This document shows positions 32,996 through 44,900 of a stretch of DNA of 64,000 nucleotides, one piece after another. Made by a program: the position numbers and the translations under genes. Location: contig JAXLWK010000011.1 in NCBI GenBank assembly GCA_046328525.1, positions 62,001-126,000 on the forward strand, in the 5' to 3' direction. Every line of letters starts with the position of its first letter. The stretch's first letter is position 1. The DNA is from JBDHWG01 sp046328525. Lineage in GTDB: Bacteria > Chloroflexota > Anaerolineae > Epilineales > JAHCIE01. Under the pieces are notes generated by a model. The model saw nothing but the letters and a program-made list of their open reading frames with translations. It ran no database searches and was not told the origin of the DNA.

Positions 32996-35900
32996 TTATT
33001 CACTCCACCACTGATCGGCCACCGACGGCCGCACGAGCACGCTGTTCTGGAGCAATAGCGGCAGGTACACCCGGTATTCGCTGGTGATCGTCACCGCGAC
33101 GGGGCCGCCGGTTGTGATCACGCTGCTCTGGAGCGACACGACTTCGATCCGGTAGTACCACGTCCCGGCGGGGAGACCCGTATCCATGTACTGATACACG
33201 TCGCCGCCGCCGAGGCCGGTCGCCGGGATCACGTCGCCCAGCTGCGAGTACGGCCCGTCAACCTTGTCGCTGCGCAGCAATCGGAAGCCGAGAACATCCA
33301 CCTCCGTCGCCGTCGCCCAGGTCAGCTTCGCATCGCGCCCCGCGGCGTCCCCTGTGAAGGAGGTCAGCACGACGTTGGTCGGCGACTGGACCATCTTGTC
33401 GCCAAAGTCGGCGTAGGCCGCGCCGCCCGACGGCACCGTGACCGCGACGCTGAGGGGCGTCGTGTTGGTGTAGTTCAGCGGCAGCGTCTGCACCACGGTG
33501 TACGCGCCCGGCGTCACGCCGTAGAACAGGTAGGAGCCGTCCGCCGCCGTCGTGGTCGTCTGCACCGTGTTCCCGCCGCTGTCCTTCAGCGTGATCACCA
33601 CGCCGCCGATACCGTTCTCGGTCGGCTGGTTGATGCCGTCGCCGTTCACGTCGTTGAACACCACCCCGCTCACGCTTCCCTTGAGCTGGTTGCCGAAGTC
33701 GGCGTTGCCCGTGCCGTTCGTCGGAACGGTGACGCTCTTCGTCGTCGGCGTCGTCGCCGTGTAGCCGGTCGGCACCGTTTCGGTCACGGTGTAGGAGCCT
33801 GGCGCCACGCTCAGGAAGGCGTAGTTGCCGTTGGCATCGGTCGTCGTCGTCAGCAAGCCGCTCGGGCCGAGGGCCGTCAGGGAGACGTTCGGGATGCCCG
33901 GCTCCAAGGGCTGCTGCACGCCGTCGCCGTTGATGTCATAGAACACCGTGCCGGTCAGGTTGCCCGTCCCCGGCTGCGGCGCAGGCTGGTTGCCAAAGTC
34001 AACGTTGTTCGTACTGCCAGACGTCACCGAGACCGGCACCGTGGTCGGCGTGGTCGGGGTGTAGCCAGGCGGCACGGTTTCAGTGACCGTGTACGATCCG
34101 GGCGGCACGTTCGGGAAGCTGTAGTTCCCGCTCGGGTCTGTCGTCGTGGTGGCGACCGGGTTGCCGTTCTGGTCCTTCAGCGTCACCGTCGCGCCGGGAA
34201 TACCCGGCTCGCCGGGCTGCCGCACGCCATCGCCGTTGGTGTCGTTGAACACCGTCCCGTCAATGTTGCCCGTCCCCGGGGTCGGCGACTTCTGGATGCC
34301 GAAGTCGGCATTGGCGACGCCGCCCGGCAGTACGGCCACCGGCACGCTGATGGGTGTCGTATTCACGAACCCGGCCGGCACGTTCTCGTACACCACGTAT
34401 GCCTGCGGGGTCACGTTCGGGAAGATGTAGTTCCCGTTAGCGTCCGTGTACGTCACGGCGAACAGCGACGTCTGAGTCGGATCGCGCAGCTCGATCTTGA
34501 CGCCCGGCACACCCGGCTCGCCGGGCTGCTGCACGCCGTCGCCGTTGATATCGTTCCACACCGTCCCGGTGACGTTCCCCTTCTGCGGGTTGGTCAGCTG
34601 CTGGTTGCCGAAGTCGGCGTTCACGGTGCCACCCGGCGTGACGCTCACTGGCACGTTGGGCAGGGTCGTCGGCGTGAAACCGGCCGGCGGCGTCTCGTTG
34701 ACCACGTATGGTCCCGGCGGCACGTTCGGGAAGCTGTAGTTCCCGCTCGCGTCCGTCGTCGTCGTCCCCACCGGGGTGCCGCTCGGATCCTTCAAAGTCA
34801 CCGTCACACCGGGGATGCCCGGCTCGCCGGGGTCTTGCGTCCCGTTCCCGTTCAGGTCGTTGAACACCGTCCCGGTCACGTTCCCGTTCCCCTGCGTCGG
34901 CGCCTTCTGATCGCCGAAGTTCGCCACCGCCGTCCCGCCCGCCGGCGCGTTCACTGCCACGCTGTTCGGCGTTGTGCTCACGAACCCAGCCGGATCCGTC
35001 TCTACCACCGTGTACGGCCCAGGCGTCACGTTCGGGAACTGGTAGTTCCCCACCCCATCGGTGGTAGTGCTCCCCACCGTGGTCCCCGACCCGTCCTTCA
35101 GCGTCACCGTCACGTTGGCGATCCCCGGCTCACCTGGCTCCTGTGTCCCGTTCCCGTTGATGTCCTCGAACACCGTCCCCACCACGTTCGCCTTCTGCGG
35201 CTGCGGCGTTTGCCGATCGCCGAAGTCGGCGTTCGTCGTGCTGTTCGGCGTCACCACCACCGGCACGCTGTTCGGCGTCGTGCTCACAAAGCCCGGCGGA
35301 TCCGTCTCCACCACCGTGTACGTCCCCGGCGGCACGTTCGGGAAGCTGTAGTTCCCGCTCGCGTCCGTCGTCGTCGTCCCCACCGGGTTGCCGCTCGGAT
35401 CCTTCAAAGTCACCGTCACACCGGGGATGCCCGGCTCGCCGGGGTCTTGCGTCCCGTTCCCGTTCAGGTCGTTGAACACCGTCCCGGTCACGTTCCCGTT
35501 CCCCTGCGTCGGCGCCTTCTGATCGCCGAAGTTCGCCACCGCCGTCCCGCCCGCCGGCGCGTTCACTGCCACGCTGTTCGGCGTCGTGCTCACGAACCCA
35601 GCCGGATCCGTCTCCACCACCGTGTACGGCCCAGGCGTCACGTTCGGGAACTGGTAGTTGCCTACCGGGTCCGTCGTCGTCGTTCCCACCGTGGTCCCCG
35701 ACCCGTCCTTCAGCGTCACCGTCACGTTGGCGATCCCAGGCTCACCTGGCTCCTGCGTCCCGTTCCCGTTGATGTCCTCGAACACCGTCCCCACCACGTT
35801 CGCCTTCTGCGGCTGCGGCGCTTGCCGATCGCCGAAGTCGGCGTTCGTCGTGCTGTTCGGCGTCACCACCACCGGCACGCTGTTCGGCGTCGTGCTCACA

Positions 35901-38900
35901 AAGCCCGGCGGATCCGTCTCCACCACCGTGTACGTCCCCGGCGGCACGTTCGGGAAGCTGTAGTTCCCGCTCGCGTCCGTCGTCGTCGTCCCCACCGGGG
36001 TGCCGCTCGGATCCTTCAAAGTCACCGTCACACCGGGGATGCCCGGCTCACCGGGGTCTTGCGTCCCGTTCCCGTTCAGGTCGTTGAACACCGTCCCGGT
36101 CACGTTCCCGTTCCCCTGCGTCGGCGCCTTCTGATCGCCGAAGTTCGCCACCGCCGTCCCGCCCGCCGGCGCGTTCACTGCCACGCTGTTCGGCGTTGTG
36201 CTCACGAACCCGGACGGGTCGGTCTCCACCACTGTGTATGGGCCGGGGTTCACGTTCGGGAACTGGTAGTTCCCCACCCCATCGGTGGTAGTGCTCCCCA
36301 CCGTGGTCCCCGACCCGTCCTTCAGCGTCACCGTCACGTTGGCGATCCCCGGCTCACCTGGCTCCTGTGTCCCGTTCCCGTTGATGTCCTCGAACACCGT
36401 CCCCACCACGTTCGCCTTCTGCGGCTGCGGCGCTTGCCGATCGCCGAAGTCGGCGTTCGTCGTGCTGTTCGGCGTCACCACCACCGGCACGCTGTTCGGC
36501 GTCGTGCTCACAAAGCCCGGCGGATCCGTCTCCACCACCGTGTACGTCCCCGGCGGCACGTTCGGGAAGCTGTAGTTCCCGCTCGCGTCCGTCGTCGTCG
36601 TCCCCACCGGGGTGCCGCTCGGATCCTTCAAAGTCACCGTCACACCGGGGATGCCCGGCTCACCGGGGTCTTGCGTCCCGTTCCCGTTCAGGTCGTTGAA
36701 CACCGTCCCGGTCACGTTCCCGTTCCCCTGCGTCGGCGCCTTCTGATCGCCGAAGTTGGCATAAGCTGTGCCGCCCGCCGGCGCGTTCACCGCCACGCTG
36801 TTCGGCGTTGTGCTCACGAACCCGGACGGGTCGGTCTCCACCACCGTGTACGGCCCAGGCGTCACGTTCGGGAACAGGTAGTTGCCTACCGCGTCCGTCG
36901 TCGTTGTCGCGACTGTGGTCCCTGACCCATCCTTCAGCGTCACCGTCACACCGGGGATACCCGGCTCTGAGGGCTGGAATACGCCGTCACCGTTTAGGTC
37001 GTTCCACACCGTGCCGGCCACGTTCGCCTTCTGTGGCTGAGCCAGTTGCTGATCGCCGAAATCGGCGTTGCTGGTGCTGTTGGGCGTCACCACCACCGCC
37101 ACGCTGTTCGGCGTTGTGCTCACAAAGCCCGGCGGATCCGTCTCCACCACCGTGTACGTCCCCGGCGGCACGTTCGGGAAGCTGTAGTTCCCGCTCGCGT
37201 CCGTCGTCGTCGTCCCCACCGGGTTGCCGCTCGGATCCTTCAGCGTTACCGTCACGCCGGGAATGCCCGGCTCGTTGGGCTGGCGGACACCGTCGCCATT
37301 CAGGTCGTTGAAGACGTTGCCTGCCACCTTGCCGTCACCCGGTGGCGGCGCTTGCTGGTCGCCGAAGTCGGCCACTGCCGTCCCGCCCGCCGGCGCGTTC
37401 ACCGCCACGCTGTTGGGCGTCGTGCTCACGAACCCGGACGGGTCGGTCTCCACTACCGTGTACGGCCCAGGCGTCACGTTCGGGAACTGGTAGTTGCCGA
37501 GACCGTCGGTCGTCGCCGGCGACCCGACCGGGTTACCGTTCGTGTCCTTCAAGGTCACGGTCACGCCAGGGATGCCCGGCTCGCCGGGATCGCGGACACC
37601 GTTGCCATTCACGTCATTGAAGACGTTGCCGACAACGTTGCTCGTCTGCGGCTGCGGCGACTGGCGGTCGCCGAAGTCAGCGTTGCCCGTCCCGCCCGGC
37701 GGCGCGACCACCGAAACGTTGTTCGGCGTCGTGCTCACGAACCCAGCCGGATCCGTCTCCTGAACCTGATACGTCGCCGGCGTCACGTTCGGGAACAGGT
37801 AGTTACCATTCGCGTCGGTCGTCGTCGTCAGGCCCGTCGGGTTGCCGCTTTGGTCCAGCAGCGTGATGGTCACGTTCGGGATGCCCGGCTCGCCCGGGTC
37901 GCGGACGCCATTGCCGTTGAAGTCATTGAAGACCACACCGCTCACGTTGGACTTCTGCGGCTGGGTCAGCTGTTGGATGCCGAAGTCCGCGATCGCCGTG
38001 CCGCCCGCCGGAACGCTGATGGGCAGCGGGTTCGTCGTGGTTGGTGTGTACCCGGTCGGTGTGACCTCCTGAACCTTGTACGGACCAGGGATCACGTTCG
38101 TGAAGATGTAGTCGCCGTTCGCGTCCGTCGTCGTCGTGAAGCCCGGCACCGGGTTGCCGTTCGGGTCGAGCAGGTTGACCGTGACGTTCGGGTGACCTGG
38201 CTCGCCCGGATCGCGGACGCCGTTGCCGTTCAGGTCGTCAAACACCGTCCCTTGCACGCTTCCCAGCGTGGATGGGATGGTGCTCGTCGGCGTCGGCGTG
38301 TTCGTCGGCGTGTTCGTCGGCGTATTCGTCGGCGTGTTCGTCGGCGTGTTCGTCGGCGTGTTCGTCGGCGTGTTCGTCGGCGTCGGCGTGTTCGTCGGCG
38401 TCGGCGTGTTCGTCGGCGGCACGGTCGTGTTCGTCGGCGTCGGCGTGTTCGTCGGCGGCACGGTCGTGTTCGTCGGCGTTGCCGTTGGTGTGTCGGTCGG
38501 AATGATCGGCGTCTTGTTGATTGTCGGCGACGGCGTTGGTGTCTCAGTCCCCGTCGCTGTGGCGGTCGGGGTCGGCGTGTTCTGCACGTCGGGGAAATTC
38601 GCCGTGACCGTCAGGCCGCCAGGCACAGTCACGTCCAGGTATGGCACGGTGCTGGTGTAGCCGCTCGGAATCGTCTGGACCACGCGCACCGGACCGGCGG
38701 ACACGTTGGTGAACGTGTAGTTGCCGGAGCCGTCCGTGGATGTCGTCCCGAACAGCACATCGTCGTTGGTACCCAGGATGCCATCAGGCCCTGGCGTGTA
38801 CAGTTTGACTGTAACACCGGGGATGCCCGACTCGCCAGGGTCGCACACGGCGTTGTTATTAGCGTCGTTGCAGACCTTGCCGGCCACGCCGCCGGTTGTC

Positions 38901-41900
38901 GGGGTCGCGGTCGGTGTCGGCGTGTTCGTCGGCGGAACGTTGATCTCGAAATCCTGCCCGGTCACACTCTGCGCCGCGGCCAGCGTCACCAGGATGCTGT
39001 TCGGATTGCCGCCGTCGGCATCGGAGATGTTGATGGTTCCGCCGGGCAGGTTGCTCGTGCTGACCTGGTACGTGCCAGGGCCGAGGTTGCTGAAGGTGTA
39101 CTGACCGCTGCCGTTCGTGGTCGTTGTGGCGACGACGAGGCCGGTGGACACGTCCACCAGGGTAACGGTCACGTTCTGCACCGGCGTCTCGCCGTTGTTG
39201 CACTGGCCGTTCGTGTCGCCGATGCAAACCGTGCCGCTGATGCTAGCCGGCTGCTGCCTGTACCCGAAGTTCTTCTGGGTCTGGGTCGCCTGGATGTTAG
39301 TGATGGTGTAGGCGCCCGGCGGGATCGGCGTCGGCGCCGTTTGCGTCCATGTGGCGCTCGGCGATGGCAGCGTCGTCGTGTCCACCGTGATGCTGACGTT
39401 GCTGCCGGTCGGGATGCCGCTGACCGAGTACGCGCCGTTGGCGTCCGTCGTCGTCGTGACCGTCTGGTCCACAATGTTGTCGGCGTTGAAGTCAATGGCG
39501 ACGTTCACGGTGACGTTCGGCAGCTTGGCCTCGCCGCCGCCGATGACCTGGTCGCCGTTGGCGTCGTTCCAGACCGTTCCGCTCACGCTCACCGTCGTCT
39601 GGGGAGCCTTGAAGCCGAAGTCCTGGTTGTTGTTCGTCGCACCCGTGGCGAGGGTGATCGTGTTGGCCGTGCTGCACGTCGGCGTTGGGTTGTTACACGA
39701 CACAGAACCGGACGGGCCGGGCTGCGCCGTCTGCGTCCAGCCGCTCGGCAGGGTCGCGGCGACGACCTGGACGGTATACGTCCCGGTCGCCAGGCCGGTA
39801 AAGCTATACTTCCCATTCGCGTCCGTCGCCTGGGCGGCGAGGAGGTTGTTGGCGTTGTCGTAGAGCTGGACGGTAACGTTCGGGATGCCCGGCTCGCCCG
39901 CGTCCTGGACGCCGTTGTTGTTGGCATCGTTGAAGATCGTATCGCCGATTGTGCCGTTAGCGGCGAACCCGAAGTTGGCCGTCAGGTTCTGCGCCCCGCC
40001 GACCACCGTCGTCAGCACGCTTGTCGGCGTCGTCGGGTTCGGCACGCCGGCCCCGTTGCCCGCCGTCGGCGGCACCTGCACCTGGTAGTTGCCAGGGGCA
40101 ACCAGGAACTGGTAGTTCCCGTTCGTGTCCGTCGTCGTCGTCCCGACTGTGTTGCCCGCCGCATCCTTCAGCGTGACCGTCACGCCCGAGATGCCCGGCT
40201 CACCCGGATCCTGAATACCGTTGCCGTTGAGGTCCTTGAAGACGGCCTCGCCCACCATGCCGCGCTCGATGAAACCAAAGTCGGCGGTGAGATTCGAGCC
40301 GCCCGCAAGCAGTGTGACCGGAAGCTCTTCGCCCACGGTCGAGATCATCGCGCCGTAGGTGGCCGGGTTGGAGCGGTTGGGGACCGTCTGAGACTCGGCC
40401 TCGACGATGTAATTGCCGGGCGGCAGGTTGCTGAACAGGTAGTTACCGTTCGCATCCGTCGCCGTGATGACGGCGAGAGGCTCGCCGGGGTCGAGGATGC
40501 TATTGCCGTTGCTGTCCAGATAGAGGTCCACCACGACGCCGGCGACCCCAGGCTCTCCGCCGTTCTGGGCCCCATTGCCGTTGTCGTCGTAGTAGACGGT
40601 GTCGCCAATCTGGCCCGACCAGTTGTAGCCGAAGTCGGCGTTGAGAATGTTGGCGTTGTTGACCGTGACGGCCTTCGGGTTCAGCGTGCCCGTCGTCGCT
40701 GTCATGGCGCTGGCGAGGGTCGGCGTCGCGCCGTCCGGCGCCGTGACCGTGCTCGTCGTGTCCACCTGCACCAGGTACTTGCCGTTGGGCAGGCCCGTGA
40801 AGGCGTAGACGCCGCTGGCGTCCGTGGTCGTCGTCTGGAGCAGAACGTCGCCCGCGTCGAGCGAGCCGTTGCCGTTGATGTCGCGGTACAGGCTGACGCC
40901 GATGTTCGGCAGGCCCGGCTCGCCCGCCTGCTGCACGCCGTCGTTGTTGCTGTCCAGCCAGACGGTGTCGCCGATGTCGTAGATACCGGGCGGCTGGACG
41001 CCGAAGTCCGCATCCGTGACCTGCTGGCCCGTCGTGAGGGTGCGCTGGAGCGTCACCGGGGTCGAGGGGATGTCACCGGCCGGCAGGGTGGTCTGGTCAT
41101 AGGTGATCGTGTACGTGCCCGCCGCCAGGTTCGGGAAGAGGTAGTTGCCGTTGACGTCGGTGGCTATGGTCGCCAGCGTCGTCGTGCCGGTCTGGTTCTT
41201 CAGATACACCGTCACACCGGCAACGCCCGGCTCGCCCGCGTCGCACAGGCCGTTACTGTTGGTGTCAACGCACACCGTGTCGCCGAGGCTGGCGCTCGGG
41301 TTGCTCGTGCCGGTGATGGGGGTGCGGGTTGTGTTGCTCGGCGCCGCCGGGATCGCGCCGCTGTCGTCCATGATGATGGCGGCGTTCTGAACCGTGCTGA
41401 CGGTCGTCGGGTTACCGACCTTCGCCTGGAATGATAGCGTCGGGATGGTCAGGACGCTATTGGACGTGGCCGAGGCGAAGCTGCCGCCCGTGCCGCTGGC
41501 GCTGGCCGCGAATGTCAGGCTGCCGGGGGTCGTGCCGATGGTGAAGCCGCTGCACGACCAGGTGAACGTCACCGGCGTGTTGGGCGGGATGCTGGCCTGG
41601 CTGGCCGGGGTTGGGCCGCTGCACGTGCCGCCGGTCACGTTCGTGCGGTTGATGGTCAGGCTGCTCGGCGTGACGTTCGTCACGGTGTTCACGCCGGTGC
41701 GCAGTGTCATCACCACGTTGACCGTGTCGCCCTGGGTAATGAGCGTCGGAACGGCGGTGATGGCGTTCGACGTGTCAAGGCTGCCGTTGCCATTCACGAA
41801 GACCAGCGCGCCGCCCATGTTGACCTGCGCCAGCGTCACGGCGCGGGCCACCCAGGTGTTGGCGACCGGGTCATAGCGGTAGAAACCGGTCGTGTTGTTG

Positions 41901-44900
41901 CCCGCCAGGGCATAGATATACGTCCCGTCGGTCGCCAGCGCGCCGCCGTAGTTCTCCTTGACCGGGAGAACAGCGCGCGTCGCCCAGGTGTTCGCGGCGA
42001 TGTCGTAGCGCCAGAACACCTGGCTATCCCCCTGGAAAGCGTAGATGAAGTTGCCCAGGCGCACGAGAGCGCCGCCGGCGTTGACGTTGGCCGGTGTGTC
42101 GGCCAGGCGGCTCCAGGTGTTCGCCGTCGGGTCGTAGCGCAGGAAGATCTTCTTGCCGCCCCCTTGCAGCGCGTAGATGTACGTCCCGTCGGTGGTCAGC
42201 GCGCCGCCCTTGCTGACGTTATAGTTGGTAGCGCCCACCTTGACAGGCGCGCGCGTCGTCCACGAGTTGGCCGTCGGGTCGTAGCGCCAGAAGACGTTCT
42301 TGCCGCCGCCCTGGAGCGCGTAGACGTAGGGCGCGAGGTAGACGAGCGCGCCTCCGTCGGACACGTTGCCGGGAGCGTTAGCGCGCGCGGCCCACGTGTT
42401 GCCGGCGACGTCGTAGCGCCAGAACACGTTCTTGCCGTTGCCCTGGAAGCCGTAGATGTACGTCGAGCCGTCATAGGTCAGGGCGCCGCCCTGCTTGACC
42501 GCCGCCGGCGTGTTGGCCTTCGCCGTCCACGTATTGGGCGAGATGTCGTAGCGCCAGAAGGCGTTCTTGTTGTTGCCCTGGAAGGCGTAGAGACCCGGCA
42601 GCGTGCCGCTGCTCGTGCTGATGCCCGGCACGCCGGCGGTGTTGCTGCCGAGACTCCAGGTCACCACATTCGAGCCGCCGGTCGGCGTCACCAGGGCGCT
42701 GTTCGAGATTGCCGCCGGAAAGTCATACGGGCTACCGGCGACCGTGCCCGTTGCGTCGGCGGTGAAGGTAAACTCGCCGACCGTTGTCGGCGTGCAGACG
42801 AACGCGAAGTTCTGGTTGGTGTTGGCTGCGAGCGTGGCGCTGGCCGGTGTCGGACCGGTGCACGTCGCGCCCCCGCCGTTGACGGTCAGCGTCGGCGCGG
42901 CATTGGAGACCGTCGGCTGGCCGGTCAGGTTCGCCAGGTTGACGGTCACGTTCAGCGTCCCGCCCACCGCCGCCGTCGTCGGGCTGACGGTCGCGCCCGA
43001 GGTCGTCTGGCCGTCGTTGCCGCCGACTGCGGCACTCGACGAGTAGGCGGCCTGGGCGCCGCCCGCCGTCGCGCTGCCGTTGACGTAGGTCGTGCCGGCC
43101 GGGATCGGATCCATGATGGTGAGGTTGGAGAGCAGCTCACCGCCGGTGTAGTTCGGCTTCAGCGTGAAGGTTATGTTGCTGTTCTGAGTCGTGCTCGCCG
43201 GGCTGGCCGTCTTGCTCAGGAGCTGGGTGTACGGGAAGTCGGCCGTCGTCACGTTCTGCCCAACGGCGAGCGTCACGTTCTGCTGCACCAGGCCCGGCAC
43301 GTAGCCGGACGGCGCGTTGGGGTCAGACGAGCTGACGGTGACGATGTAGTTGCCGGGGCCAAGGCCGGGGAACGAGTACAGGCCGCTGCCGTCGGTGGTC
43401 GTCGTTGTGACCAGCTCGACGCCCTGGGGCACGCCGTCACCGTTGGCGTCGCGGAAGAGGTTGACGTTGATACCGGGGATGCCGGTCTCACTCGCGCTGC
43501 ACAGGTTATCCCCGTTGCTGTCGATACACACCTTGTCGCCGATGCTGCCCGGCGTCTGGCCGAAGAAGCCGAAGTCGGCGTTCAGGTAGCTGCCGCTCAG
43601 GTTCGGCACCGGCTGCGGGTCGTTGGTGCTGGCGACGAAGCTGTTGGGGCTGAAGTAGCCCGTCAGCGCCGATTGGGTCTTGTCCACGTTGACCAGGTAG
43701 CTCAGGCCGGTCGCCAGGGTCGAGAAGCCGTAGACGCCACTGCCATTGGTCGTCGTGGTAGCGATCTTCGGGTCGGTCGGGTCAATGATACCGTTGCCGT
43801 TGTTGTCGGCGTACAGGTCAACGGTGATGCCGGAAATGCCCGGCTCGCCGCCATCCTGCGCGCCATTGTTGTTGAGGTCGTCGAAGACCGTGTCGCCGAT
43901 GTTGCCCGTGCCGCCCGGCTTGTAGCCGAAGTCGGCGGTGAGGAACTGCTGGTTTGCGCTCAGGCTGACGGACAGCGGGTTGTTGCCGGTCGTCAGGCTG
44001 TAGCCCGCCGGCACGCCCTGCCCGCCGCCCGGTGTCGCCGGCACGACGCAGTAGTTGGCCGGCGTCGTCAGGCCAGTGAAGAGGTAGGCGCCGTTGGCGT
44101 CGGTGATCGCCGTCTTGATGGGGCTGCCGCCGGGCGGACAGCTGCCGGCGTACAGATTGACGCTCACACCGGAAAAGCCGAGATCGCCCGGATCCTGCGC
44201 GCCGTTGCCGTTCCAATCGCGGTAGACGGTGTCGCCAATCTGGCCGCCGCCGACTGAGACGCAGCCGGCCTGGCCCGACTGGAGCGGGACACCGGCTTGC
44301 AGAACCGAGATCTGGTTACAATACTGCCCAGGGTTGATGCTGGCGCTCGCCGTCGCAGTGAACGTCAGCGTGAGCTGCTGGCCGGAGTTGACGCCGGCCG
44401 GCACAGTGAACACCGGCTGGCTCGGGTTGGCCGAATTGACCGTCGTGCCTGCCGTGACGGTCGCGCCGTTGGCGACGGCGCTGACGAGGCTGCCGTAGGT
44501 GAAGCCGGCCGGCAAGTAATCGGTGATGACCGTCGGGTTGCCCGACGGACCGCTGCCGCTGTTCTTGACGATGGCCGTCCACTGCACCGTTCCGCCCGGC
44601 GAGATGCTCGTCGGCGCGGCGCTCTTGTCGAGCACCAGGTAGGGGATCGAGCCAGACGGCGTGATGTCCTTGTCGGTCTGCGGGGGCAGCTCGTTCGAGG
44701 TGATTGTCAGAGTGTCCTGGAAGGGGCCGGTGCCGGTCACCTTCACAGTCACTGTCGTCTGGAACTTTTGGCCAGGCGCCAGCGTCCCGACGTTCCAGAC
44801 GAGGGGGTTGGGGCCGCTGGTCGGCGACGGAACGGCGCTGACAAAGGTCAGGCCGCTCGGCAGAGTGTCCTGGATGACGACATTGGTCAGGGTCTTGGTC

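Noticed and set aside
34700..36780. CRISPR-like regular spacing of repeats
   Set aside because: The period is 612 bp, in frame, and encodes SdrD_B domain pairs. No short repeat-spacer structure or cas gene is present anywhere in the window.
37046..41434. Plus-strand open frame of 1462 codons
   Set aside because: It is a shadow of the SdrD_B array. It has no signal peptide, no ribosome-binding site and no recognisable domain.
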